This document shows, piece by piece, positions 16,509 to 24,409 of a stretch of 30,830 nucleotides of DNA. Under the pieces are notes generated by a model. That model saw only the letters and a program-made list of their open reading frames with translations, searched no databases and had not been told where the DNA came from. The stretch covers positions 1 through 30,830 of the forward strand of contig CAZHJE010000005.1 of the NCBI GenBank assembly GCA_964532965.1, given 5' to 3'. Source of the DNA: CAZHJE01 sp964532965 (lineage in GTDB: Bacteria > Patescibacteriota > WWE3 > UBA101185 > UBA10185). The translations under genes were made by a program, and so were the position numbers. Position 1 is the first letter of the stretch. Every line of letters begins with the position of its first letter.

Positions 16509-17771
16509 CTGCAAGGCACTAGAAACACCTGAAGATCCAGATAAAACCGCGTTAACTGCATCTTTTAAAGCAGTAACCTGTTTTCTGTTACCTGCTCTAT
16601 CCGCAATTTCAGCACTCTTTGAATATGGGGCCATGTCAAGAAGTGGTTTTAACAAGGGGTTAGATATTTGTGGTGCAAGCGAGGATAATGCAAAAGGAGG
16701 TCCAAACACCCTATACTTAGATGCCTCATTAAAATATGTTAGCTGCTGATCTTCTGTGGCCATGCTATTAAGTAAATCCCATGCAACATCAGGGTTTCCA
16801 CTTGAATTTGGTACCGCGTACATCCAAAAAGATCCCCATGAAGCAGGTACATCCGGTCTAGCTTGCGGTACCGCTGCCACACCAACATCATTAACATCAG
16901 GCATTGCCTTTAGAATATCTAAAAGCTTCCAAGATGGTACAAATATCATTGAAACTTTGTTGTTAACAAAAGCTTCACTAGCTTCGACAAACGTGTTATC
17001 CCATACCCTGTATTCTCGCGACAAGTCAGTATAGTATGTAAGGGCATCTTGTGCAGCACGTGAGTCAATTTGTGATGGTATAGAGACCCCCGCTTGTGCC
17101 CAAAGTAATCCAACAATATCAGAGAAAAAATCGATATTATCTGCCGTACCTATTGCAGCACCCGCGCGATCTATATTTCGGTTATCTTCCCCGGATCTTT
17201 TGGTTAAATTTAATGCAAGTACTCTAAATTCCTCCCATGACGTAGGTGCAAACCTTTGGCCAATTTCTGCATAATGTTTTTTATTGTATACAAGAACCAA
17301 TCCATCATAGTATGCTGGAAGTGCGTATATGTTATTGTCAATAACAGCACTTTCAGTCGCCGAGGGATAAAATTTTGTAGCATAATCACCTGCTGAAAGT
17401 AGTTCTTGTGGCATAGGGATTAGATAATTTTTAAGAAGCGGTATCCAGGTGTTATGAATTAAAACAATATCTGCCTCAAGACCAGTACCATCGTACAATC
17501 TCGTTGCAACTCTCTCCTTATATTCAAAAGGGTCCATTATTGATCTGTCTTCATAAGCAACAGTAACATTTGGATGTTGTTGTCTATAGTTCTCAAAAAG
17601 AACCGTAAGTACTTTTGGATCTTCCCACATACCCCACACTTTTAATTCAACTGGCTCACTGGTAGTTTTTGTAAAATACTTTCCAATCAAAGGCAAGTCC
17701 TGGATAGTACAAGCAGTTAATACTAAAGAAACTATTGGAAGTAGGGCAAGTGCTTTTATTTTATTTGACAT
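16485..17771 (-). CDS. ABC-type extracellular solute-binding lipoprotein (family 1)
   Basis: A 428-residue lipoprotein. The signal peptide (1-20) ends in lipobox LTAC with C21, so the mature protein is anchored to the outer face of the membrane. The body matches family 1 (sugar-type) binding proteins: ELKVWGMWEDPKVLTVLFENYRQ near the N-terminus, LYDGTGLEADIVLIHN, YALPAYYDGLVLVYNKKHY, PTSWEEF, and a late WDLLNSM segment. The frame is open further upstream, but ATG 17771 gives a proper signal peptide and only an 11-bp overlap with the preceding gene. It is last in the murT-gatD-wzy operon. No permease or ATPase gene is adjacent, so it is either an orphan or serves a transporter encoded elsewhere. 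The ligand is unknown. Confidence 0.92.
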   Translation of the reverse strand: MSNKIKALALLPIVSLVLTACTIQDLPLIGKYFTKTTSEPVELKVWGMWEDPKVLTVLFENYRQQHPNVTVAYEDRSIMDPFEYKERVATRLYDGTGLEADIVLIHNTWIPLLKNYLIPMPQELLSAGDYATKFYPSATESAVIDNNIYALPAYYDGLVLVYNKKHYAEIGQRFAPTSWEEFRVLALNLTKRSGEDNRNIDRAGAAIGTADNIDFFSDIVGLLWAQAGVSIPSQIDSRAAQDALTYYTDLSREYRVWDNTFVEASEAFVNNKVSMIFVPSWKLLDILKAMPDVNDVGVAAVPQARPDVPASWGSFWMYAVPNSSGNPDVAWDLLNSMATEDQQLTYFNEASKYRVFGPPFALSSLAPQISNPLLKPLLDMAPYSKSAEIADRAGNRKQVTALKDAVNAVLSGSSGVSSALQTAKQAMQ

Positions 17772-19050
17772 ATTTATATGTACCATTATAGGCAATACAA
17801 AAACAAAGAGTCAACCACATAAGTAGATTTGTTTGATGGTGTGTAAAAATAAAGTGATCAAATAAACCTAAAAGCATTAATTGAAATATTGACACATAAA
17901 AGATTGTATCCCGTTTAATCGACAAATAAATACAAAAACCCAATAAAAAGAGAAATGTTGCTAAGCCATAGATACCATTTTCAAAAAGTAACAATAAAAA
18001 AATATTATGCACGGGCTGCATATATTTCATGTCAAAAAAATTAGATACTTTTGATATATAATAAACATTTGTATTTGCTCCATAACCAAAATATGGAGAT
18101 TTTTGTATAGAAGAGGTAGTTATATTGCCCAAATAAGTTCTTCTATAAAATGAAGGGTTAGCATTAAAATAGTTATCACTTAGATACGGAAGTACAGAGA
18201 ACACTGTGATCATAACAAAGAAGATAGTAAAAGATAAGGATAATAACAGTTTTTTTAGTTTTAGGTTATAAACAGTAATAGAAAATAGGCTAATAAAGCC
18301 AAATGCTAGCGTAGCTATAGAATTTATACTGAGCGTAAGTGTAATAAGACATACTCCAAACAAAGTTATAAACAAATATCTTTTCTCTCTGCTAGTTATA
18401 TATTGATGTAAAAACCATATAATTATTATTGTGAGAAACCCTGCAAATACGTTCGGGTGTCTAAATGTTGCATAAGGCGGAACAAATACAAAATCATGTA
18501 TATGTTCTTTCGCAATTCCGTATGTACTTACAGTGTAGGGCTGCTCTCCAAAAAAAAGGTAATTATTAAAGATAGAACTCTGCTTTATTGTTTGTAAAAG
18601 TCCTAAAGTGCAAATGAATATTACTGATACAAAAAGTATTTTTAAGATATTCTTAAACGGCACGTACATAGTTAAAAAAGAGATAGTACAGATACTAAAG
18701 AGCGCATATAGTAAAGAACGAGTTGCATAAGAAATGCTTACTACTTTATTTGCTGATATTAAAGTAGAAAAAACATATGACAAAATAAAAAATATCAGTA
18801 GCCTTAAATAATTGTTTAGCGCAGGAGATACGGATAACAAATTCTTTTTAAATGCAATTATTGATAAAAAGATAAAGATCACAACAAGTAGATCTTGTAA
18901 GTATATTACTGGTATTAAATAATCAACCAACAACCCATTAACATAAGCGTAATTAAAAATAAAATGTTTACCAAGATTTATCGGCAAAAATAATACAACT
19001 AAATAAAATACATACTTTAATGCATCTATAAGTGTAAAATGTTTTTTCAT
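17761..19050 (-). CDS. O-antigen ligase/polymerase-like (Wzy-C) membrane protein
   Basis: A 429-residue protein with roughly ten to twelve membrane segments. It has the large extracytoplasmic loop of the O-antigen ligase/Wzy group near residues 290-350 with SPYFGYGANTN, then QPVHNIFLLLLFENGIYGL containing the conserved His (about residue 347). Such enzymes polymerise lipid-linked oligosaccharides or transfer glycans to an acceptor outside the membrane. Substrate cannot be determined. Its ATG overlaps the gatD stop by 4 bp, and its own end overlaps the lipoprotein start by 11 bp, so the genes are one operon. It may act on a surface glycan or on glycosylation of proteins. Confidence 0.87.
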   Translation of the reverse strand: MKKHFTLIDALKYVFYLVVLFLPINLGKHFIFNYAYVNGLLVDYLIPVIYLQDLLVVIFIFLSIIAFKKNLLSVSPALNNYLRLLIFFILSYVFSTLISANKVVSISYATRSLLYALFSICTISFLTMYVPFKNILKILFVSVIFICTLGLLQTIKQSSIFNNYLFFGEQPYTVSTYGIAKEHIHDFVFVPPYATFRHPNVFAGFLTIIIIWFLHQYITSREKRYLFITLFGVCLITLTLSINSIATLAFGFISLFSITVYNLKLKKLLLSLSFTIFFVMITVFSVLPYLSDNYFNANPSFYRRTYLGNITTSSIQKSPYFGYGANTNVYYISKVSNFFDMKYMQPVHNIFLLLLFENGIYGLATFLFLLGFCIYLSIKRDTIFYVSIFQLMLLGLFDHFIFTHHQTNLLMWLTLCFCIAYNGTYKYVK

Positions 19051-19835
19051 TTTAAAGTAAGGGCAGTTTTATGTGCATGTGACACTAATTTGTCAATATT
19101 CTTGTCCAACATACGCGGTAATACCGTTACGCCTAAGGCTTTGGCTAATAAATAATCGCACAGTTGCGGATTCTTAGAAAGGATTGGGCCATGTAAATAA
19201 GTACCAATAGAATTTTTAAACACTACCCCTTCTGTGTTATCTTCCCCATTGTTTCCAAATCCTCTAACTAAAGTTCCAAGTGGTTTTAAATCACCATCAA
19301 AATATGTTCTCCCGCCATGATTTTCAAAACCAACAAGAAAGTTATCATCAAATTGTAAGTTTTGATACTCAACTGTGTCTGTAAGAACTGCATTTAAAGA
19401 ACACACAATGTTTCCTATACAGCGTGGCTTATGATTACCAAAGTGATGCGTGTGAATATTAAAAATACCAAGTCCATCGAGTATGGCACCATCTGCTGCT
19501 TTATAATAGTTACCAAGTAATTGGTACGCACCACATATGTACATACCAACACCACCATTGCTTATATAATCTTTTAAAAAGTCGGCTTTATTCGAAACTA
19601 GATCAGTATACATTTCCTTTTGTCCCGAATCAGGACCACCGCCCATAAAAACAAAATTAATGTCTTGTGTACTTATTGTTTTTAAGGCAGTCTCGGTAGT
19701 TATTTCATGCACAATTACATTAATTCCCCTTTTTTTTGCTCTATATACAAGTACCTCGACATTACCATTATCTCCATAAAGATTTAACAAGTCAGGGTAA
19801 AAATATCCTATATGTAGAGTATTTTTTTCATTCAT
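19047..19835 (-). CDS. gatD: Lipid II isoglutaminyl synthase, glutamine amidotransferase subunit
   Basis: A 262-residue class I glutamine amidotransferase of the CobB/CobQ-like group. The nucleophile is C101 in GMYICGAYQLLG and the partner His is H215 in GTYLHGPIL. The N-terminus HIGYFYPDLLNLYGDNGN and the FMGGGPDSGQ segment are typical of GatD. It releases ammonia from glutamine and passes it to MurT, which amidates the alpha-carboxyl of D-glutamate in lipid II. Start and stop each overlap neighbours by 4 bp (ATGA), indicating strict coupling with murT before it and the Wzy-like gene after it. Confidence 0.95.
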   Translation of the reverse strand: MNEKNTLHIGYFYPDLLNLYGDNGNVEVLVYRAKKRGINVIVHEITTETALKTISTQDINFVFMGGGPDSGQKEMYTDLVSNKADFLKDYISNGGVGMYICGAYQLLGNYYKAADGAILDGLGIFNIHTHHFGNHKPRCIGNIVCSLNAVLTDTVEYQNLQFDDNFLVGFENHGGRTYFDGDLKPLGTLVRGFGNNGEDNTEGVVFKNSIGTYLHGPILSKNPQLCDYLLAKALGVTVLPRMLDKNIDKLVSHAHKTALTLK

Positions 19836-21010
19836 AAAATTGCTTTTCCTGTTAGTAATTTTCTAAGCTGTAACATCGAAGAATAATTAGGCAATGCAAT
19901 TACATTTGTATACTTGCTTTTTATGTTTTTGATGCTGGTTAAAATATCTAAAGATATATTATTTTCACTTATGCCTAACCCTGCGTAATGTAAACGTACC
20001 GCCATATCATAACAACGTGTACCTGAAATATATATTTCAAAACCAGATAACGCAGATTTAAGAAGCGGACCTTCAATATCATATATCCAAGAAACATCTC
20101 TACCATCAGGAATATTATCATTTAAAATAATAAATAGTGCTGTATTGTTTATAGTTAAAAAATCATTATTCTTTAATTCCAAAATGTGCTCTAAATTATG
20201 ATTAAAACTTGAAGGGTTTTTTGCAAGGTACAGTGTAAAAAAAATATTTAAATAGGATATTGTCTCTCCTCTACCGTAAGCTGCAGAAAAACCATTTAAG
20301 ACACTAGAAATAGACTTAGCATCAAAAGATAAACCAAAATCATTTAAAGTCATAAAGCAAGCTTTTAAATTTTTTTTGTTAAACTTGCTTAAAAACACAC
20401 TTGCACCTTTTACGTCTATATTAAGCGGAGATAAGTTAAAATCCTGTGCAGAACCATTATATTCTGTAAGAATACTCCTAAAGATTTCAGTAGTAGAATC
20501 AAATAACACTTTAGGCCTTGTCTGTAGCTCATTTAGAGTAACTAGCCATTTGTTATAAATAATATCGACCTCACCATACCTATCTAGTTGATCTCTAGAC
20601 AAATTAAGCAGTATCAAAATATCTGGAGATAAGAACTTAAGAACTTGCGGCAGTGCAAATTCATCCACTTCAAAAACGCCAAAATCATAATCAAAAGAAC
20701 CAAATAGATTTGTACCAAGTATGCAGTGAGAAACTATACCGTTTAACAAGTTTGCTCCTGAATTATTAGATATTGTTTTATAACTATGAGTTGTTAAAAA
20801 ATGGGTCAATAATTTTGTCGTTGTTGTTTTACCATTAGTGCCTGTGATTAATACAAAACCTTTATGAAATATAAAATTACGATGTTCTAAAATATTAGGA
20901 TACATTTTTAATGCTATATGACCTGCCCATGTGTAACCGGCACCAATTTTAAATGTTTTAGAAATTAAATAGACTATTTTTGCAATTAATGTAGTTATTA
21001 AATATTTCAT
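19832..21010 (-). CDS. murT: Lipid II isoglutaminyl synthase, Mur ligase-like subunit
   Basis: A 392-residue Mur-ligase-family protein. It has the P-loop TGTNGKT (56-62), SNNSGANLLNGI, DYDFGVFEVDEFALP and NLSRDQLDRYGE, and the C-terminal NDNIPDGRDVSWIYDIE, where the Asp that completes the MurT-GatD active site is expected. MurT of Gram-positive bacteria carries a four-cysteine zinc ribbon in the middle domain; only three isolated Cys and no CXXC are present here, so that ribbon is missing. The protein begins with a hydrophobic stretch. The ATG abuts a DnaA-box-like sequence, and the gene lies directly beside the origin. First gene of the operon murT-gatD-wzy-lipoprotein. Confidence 0.93.
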   Translation of the reverse strand: MKYLITTLIAKIVYLISKTFKIGAGYTWAGHIALKMYPNILEHRNFIFHKGFVLITGTNGKTTTTKLLTHFLTTHSYKTISNNSGANLLNGIVSHCILGTNLFGSFDYDFGVFEVDEFALPQVLKFLSPDILILLNLSRDQLDRYGEVDIIYNKWLVTLNELQTRPKVLFDSTTEIFRSILTEYNGSAQDFNLSPLNIDVKGASVFLSKFNKKNLKACFMTLNDFGLSFDAKSISSVLNGFSAAYGRGETISYLNIFFTLYLAKNPSSFNHNLEHILELKNNDFLTINNTALFIILNDNIPDGRDVSWIYDIEGPLLKSALSGFEIYISGTRCYDMAVRLHYAGLGISENNISLDILTSIKNIKSKYTNVIALPNYSSMLQLRKLLTGKAIL

Positions 21011-21429
21011 TGTGTATAGTATTCTATCAGTTTTATATATATATTTTAGAAGTTGTATTAGTAGGTGATGTGGATAGTGTGCATAAGTGTTTTATTTGTT
21101 ATTAAATACACTTTCTAGATACTATTATATTGTGTATTTCTATTATTAGTTTTGAGTACAGTTAAACTACCTTTATGTTTTGGTGGTTATCTTTTTATTA
21201 TGCCAAATAAGCGCTGTGAATATGTATTAAAATATTGTGGATAATGTATCTTATTTATCAACAGTATCTTTTAGTAAGTTTCTAATTATTTAATTTTTTA
21301 TACAGCATATTAGTACTTTTCCATACTGTATTAACAAGATTTGCACACTATGTGTATAGTGACAATATATCCATATAAAGACCTTTTTAGTATTTTAGTC
21401 TAATGTGCGTTCATTTATTGGGGATAACT
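21011..21429. other. Replication origin (oriC) candidate, dnaA-murT spacer
   Basis: A 419-bp A+T-rich non-coding spacer between the dnaA stop and murT. It holds two exact matches to the DnaA box TGTGNATAA (TGTGCATAA 21078-21086, TGTGGATAA 21236-21244). Near matches with one mismatch lie at 21011-21019, 21069-21077, 21215-21223, 21351-21359 and, in opposite orientation, TTATCAACA at 21255-21263. Position next to dnaA, box density and an AT run all indicate oriC. No open reading frame or RNA gene is seen in it. Confidence 0.85.
21031..21086 (-). promoter_or_regulatory. Basal origin unwinding element: tandem DnaA boxes plus DnaA-trio-like tract
   Basis: Read on the minus strand: TTATGCACA (21086-21078) abuts CTATCCACA (21077-21069); TCAC follows, then CTACTA, ATACAA, CTTCTA (21064-21047), then an AT run AAATATATATATAAAA (21046-21031). 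On the other strand CTA and CTT are 3'-GAT and 3'-GAA, the DnaA-trio code known from Bacillus subtilis oriC. Order and spacing agree with that system. Two of the six triplets deviate. Confidence 0.7.
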
Positions 21430-22833
21430 TTAACTTTGATATATGAATTGTTTAATATTTAACACATCTTGTTTCATTTTACTCATTTCTTTCATATCTT
21501 CTTGTATCTTTTTTACTCCATGCATTATTGTTGTATGGTCTCTTCCTCCAAGAAAATCTCCAATGCCCATAAAAGGGGTGTTTGTTAATTCGTATATTAA
21601 AAACATTGCTACTTGTCTTGGTATAACAAGATCTTTAGTTCTTTTTTTCCCTTTAATCTCAGAGACTTTAACATCATAATAGTTGCACACTGATTTTAAA
21701 ATGTTATTAATGTTTGTAGGGTGTCCTCTTTTTTGTGGGAGTATATTGCTTAGAATATCTTTTGCAAGGTCTAAACTTAAAGGTTGTCCTCCTGCTTTTG
21801 CATGTGTTAATACTTGTAAATAAGCCCCTTCTAATTCTCTAATGTTTGTTGCAACATTTTCTGCAATAAATTCTATTATGTCATTTGGAAAAGTATCTTG
21901 CTCGTAATCTCGTTTTGCTCTTAATATTGCTGTTCTTAGCTCAAAATCTGGTTTTTGTATATCTGCCATAATGCCACTTTTAAATCTTGAGGTTAGTCTT
22001 TCTTCAATATTTTTAAACTCCTCTGGCGGTCTATCAGAAGTTAATATTATTTGTTTATTTTTCATATACAAATCATTAAATGTGTGAAAAACCTCTTCTT
22101 GTGTGGCTTCTTTTCCAGCAATAAACTGGATGTCATCAATAATTAATACATCTGTATTTCGATATTTCTTTCTAAATTCATCTGTACCATATGAGTTTTT
22201 ACTCTTTCCTTTTCTAAGTAATTCTATTAGTTCGTTTGTAAATTGTTCTCCTGTGCAATATAAAACTTTAAGATTGGGATGAGTTTCTAATATTTTATTT
22301 CCTATAGCCTGAACTAAATGTGTTTTACCCTGTCCTACACCTGAATATAAAAAGTATGGGTTATACATTTTACCCGGGTTATCGGCAATATTAGATGCTA
22401 TTGCATATGCCAATCTGTTTGCACTTCCCATTATGTATTTTTCAAATGTGTACTCTGGGTTTAGACCCGCCTGCGCATGATTTGGTGTTTGTTTAATATA
22501 CTTGGTCTGCTCATCTTTTAGTGGTTTAAATAATGGTGTATTTAGGTCATCCGTTTTTTGCCTATCAGTTTTTATATCTCCTACTTTAAATCTAAGTTCG
22601 TACGGTTTTTTTGTAATTTTTGTGATGCTTTCCAATATTAATTCTTTAAACACTTTTTCTACGCGCGCTTTTATGTGTGCGCTAGTACAAGCTATTTCAA
22701 TATAATCTTCTGCTACCTTGTCTATTTTTGTTTTTGTTAAAAATACCTCGTAATTTAAATTAGATACATTTACCTCCATCTCTGCAAGTACTGCTTTCCA
22801 TAATTTGTTTTCATCAAGGGTTACGTTCGTCAT
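21430..22833 (-). CDS. dnaA: Chromosomal replication initiator DnaA
   Basis: A 467-residue DnaA. Domain I is at about 1-80 (LWKAVLAEMEVNVSN), a variable linker follows, domain III is an AAA+ ATPase with Walker A GVGQGKT (165-171) and Walker B LIIDDIQF (D233, D234), then TSDRPPEE and a LTSRFKSG box VII-like region. Domain IV has the DNA-binding signature GGRDHTTIMHGVKKI. It binds DnaA boxes and opens oriC. The frame could extend ten codons upstream, but ATG 22833 gives the normal N-terminus and the upstream codons are themselves DnaA boxes. A box lies directly against the start codon, suggesting autoregulation. Confidence 0.98.
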   Translation of the reverse strand: MTNVTLDENKLWKAVLAEMEVNVSNLNYEVFLTKTKIDKVAEDYIEIACTSAHIKARVEKVFKELILESITKITKKPYELRFKVGDIKTDRQKTDDLNTPLFKPLKDEQTKYIKQTPNHAQAGLNPEYTFEKYIMGSANRLAYAIASNIADNPGKMYNPYFLYSGVGQGKTHLVQAIGNKILETHPNLKVLYCTGEQFTNELIELLRKGKSKNSYGTDEFRKKYRNTDVLIIDDIQFIAGKEATQEEVFHTFNDLYMKNKQIILTSDRPPEEFKNIEERLTSRFKSGIMADIQKPDFELRTAILRAKRDYEQDTFPNDIIEFIAENVATNIRELEGAYLQVLTHAKAGGQPLSLDLAKDILSNILPQKRGHPTNINNILKSVCNYYDVKVSEIKGKKRTKDLVIPRQVAMFLIYELTNTPFMGIGDFLGGRDHTTIMHGVKKIQEDMKEMSKMKQDVLNIKQFIYQS

Positions 22834-22862
22834 TGTGTATAAGTTTATACAAGTTATCCACA
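22834..22862. promoter_or_regulatory. DnaA boxes at the dnaA promoter/start
   Basis: Two exact boxes: TGTGTATAA (22834-22842) directly against the dnaA ATG, and the opposed TTATCCACA (22854-22862). Between them, on the minus strand, TGTATAAA offers an extended -10 whose TATAAA ends 10 bases before the ATG. DnaA binding would cover the start point, so autorepression is likely. They may also be the second half of a bipartite origin. Confidence 0.75.
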
Positions 22863-22888
22863 TTAATAAAGCAATGAAAATTGATTAG

Positions 22889-22917
22889 TTGACTATTTTA
22901 GCTCTATGCATTAAGAT
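22889..22917 (+). promoter_or_regulatory. Promoter for the rpmH operon
   Basis: TTGACT (22889-22894), a 17-bp spacer and TAAGAT (22912-22917). Predicted start is near 22924, leaving a leader of about 47 bases before the rpmH ATG at 22971. Confidence 0.55.
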
Positions 22918-22970
22918 TTTTGTATTATTTGAGTAAAGTTATATACTTTAGCTTACAGAGAATTAATATT

Positions 22971-23123
22971 ATGTCTAAACGAACATGGCAACCAAAAAAA
23001 AGAAAAAGAGTCAAAAAACATGGTTTTTTAAAGCGCATGTCTACTAAAGGGGGTACTAGTGTACTTAAAAGAAGGCGTGCAAAAGGTAGAAAAGTTCTTG
23101 CACGTGCTCTAAAATCTAAATAA
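22971..23123 (+). CDS. rpmH: 50S ribosomal protein bL34
   Basis: A 50-residue basic protein with the bL34 pattern: KRTWQPKKRKRVKKHGFLKR, then MSTKGG and VLKRRRAKGRKVLA. The frame is open upstream to a TTG, but ATG 22971 matches the family start. Its TAA stop shares a base with the rnpA ATG (TAATG). It starts the plus-strand group rpmH-rnpA-yidD-yidC-khpB-dnaN, the common order beside bacterial origins. Confidence 0.98.
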   Translation: MSKRTWQPKKRKRVKKHGFLKRMSTKGGTSVLKRRRAKGRKVLARALKSK

Positions 23124-23482
23124 TGCTTCCAAAAGAAAATAGAATAAGCACTAAGTATGAGTTTAATAAAGTAAGGTATTTGGCAAAAAAACAAAATAAT
23201 ATTTATGATTCTTCTATAGTTTCTGTATATTATATTAAGTTTCTTGATACCACTACCCCAACAAAAGTAGGTATAATTATTCCAAATAAAGTGTTAAAAT
23301 CTGCTGTAGCTCGCAATAGGCTAAAAAGAGTTATTAGAGCGGTAGTTCGTAACAATATTGCTAAAATTAGATATGGTTATGGTATAGTAATTTATCCTAG
23401 AATTACTTCAAAAGAGGTATTTTATGAAGAGTTTAATGTTGAATTTAATAAAATTTTACAAGAAATACTTATCCCCAGGTAA
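23123..23482 (+). CDS. rnpA: Ribonuclease P protein component
   Basis: A 119-residue RnpA, the protein cofactor for 5' maturation of tRNA precursors. It has the N-terminal LPKENRISTKYEF start, the KVGIIIPNKVLKSAVARNRLKR segment with the conserved basic ARNRLKRVIRAVVR helix, and the usual small alpha-beta length. The ATG overlaps the rpmH stop by one base, and its last 59 bases overlap yidD in another frame. No ribosome site of its own is visible, so translation is probably coupled to rpmH. Confidence 0.95.
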   Translation: MLPKENRISTKYEFNKVRYLAKKQNNIYDSSIVSVYYIKFLDTTTPTKVGIIIPNKVLKSAVARNRLKRVIRAVVRNNIAKIRYGYGIVIYPRITSKEVFYEEFNVEFNKILQEILIPR

Positions 23483-23639
23483 TTATGGTATTAAAATATG
23501 TAGGTTTGAACCAAGTTGTTCTCGCTACGCGTATGATGCAGTTAGTAAATATGGTGTTCTAAAAGGAGGATTACTGGCAACTTGGAGGTTACTTCGTTGT
23601 AACCCCTTTAGTAAAGGCGGGCACGACCCAGTTAAATAA
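23424..23639 (+). CDS. yidD: Membrane protein insertion efficiency factor YidD
   Basis: A 71-residue YidD with the family features LIKFYKKYLSP, CRFEPSCSRYAYDAV (three Cys region), GGLLATWRLLRCNPFSKGGHDPV. It aids insertion of inner-membrane proteins together with YidC. Its start overlaps the end of rnpA by 59 bp; a second in-frame ATG at 23436 would also give a normal N-terminus. The gene ends 5 bp before yidC. Confidence 0.95.
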   Translation: MKSLMLNLIKFYKKYLSPGNYGIKICRFEPSCSRYAYDAVSKYGVLKGGLLATWRLLRCNPFSKGGHDPVK

Positions 23640-23644
23640 GCTTT

Positions 23645-24409
23645 ATGTTATCAATGCTTTGGAATACATTATTAACTACCCCCACACTTAATTTGCTTGT
23701 TGGTTTATATAAAATCACTGGCGACCTAGGTATTTCAATAGTCTTATTAACAATTATTATCAGAACAATATTACTTCCTGTTGTTATCCCCTCTTTAAAA
23801 AACATGAAAAAACAAAAAGATCTAAAACCACATTTAGATAAAATAAAAGAAAAGTACAAGAATGACAAAAAGAAACAAGCCGAAGAACAAATGAAGTTGT
23901 TTAAAGAGCATGGTTTAAACCCAGCTTCTGGATGTTTATCACAGATACCTATGATACTTGTTCTTATTGCACTTTATGGTGCTATTACAAAATTGGCAGG
24001 AGATGTAAATGTAGATGAAATAAACTCCTATTTGTACTTTGATTCCCTAAAATTAACTGTTGAGGGTGTTAAAACAAAATTTTTATATTTGGACCTAGCA
24101 AAACCAGATCCTTATTATGTCCTCGTTATTCTTGCTGGAATTTTTCAGTATTTTTCGTCAAAAATCTCATTTAACATGACAACAAAAGCCGAAAATGTTG
24201 CAAAAAAAACACCTGACAAAAAAGATGATTTGGAATATACTATGCAAGTACAGATGCTATATGCAGCACCTATAACAACTGTACTGGTTGGACTCTCTCT
24301 GTCCTCTGGAGCTGTTTTATATATCTTGACGACATCTATTTATTCGCTTATACAAACATATTTTGTAATGGGCGGGTTAACTAAAATTTTTGGAGGAAAA
24401 AAGAAATGA
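23645..24409 (+). CDS. yidC: Membrane protein insertase YidC (short form)
   Basis: A 254-residue YidC/Oxa1-type insertase. The first core helix TIIIRTILLPVVIPS has the conserved hydrophilic-groove Arg, R40. A charged cytoplasmic helical hairpin follows (KNMKKQKDLKPHLDKIKEKYK, residues about 52-90), then SGCLSQIPMILVLIALYGAI and three more hydrophobic segments ending before a short basic tail. The large periplasmic domain of Gram-negative YidC is absent and no lipobox is seen. The TGA stop overlaps the khpB ATG by 4 bp. Confidence 0.96.
   Translation: MLSMLWNTLLTTPTLNLLVGLYKITGDLGISIVLLTIIIRTILLPVVIPSLKNMKKQKDLKPHLDKIKEKYKNDKKKQAEEQMKLFKEHGLNPASGCLSQIPMILVLIALYGAITKLAGDVNVDEINSYLYFDSLKLTVEGVKTKFLYLDLAKPDPYYVLVILAGIFQYFSSKISFNMTTKAENVAKKTPDKKDDLEYTMQVQMLYAAPITTVLVGLSLSSGAVLYILTTSIYSLIQTYFVMGGLTKIFGGKKK

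Noticed and set aside
22833..22863. A longer dnaA beginning at 22863
   Set aside because: The extra ten codons consist of DnaA boxes and a -10-like element; the internal ATG gives the usual DnaA N-terminus.
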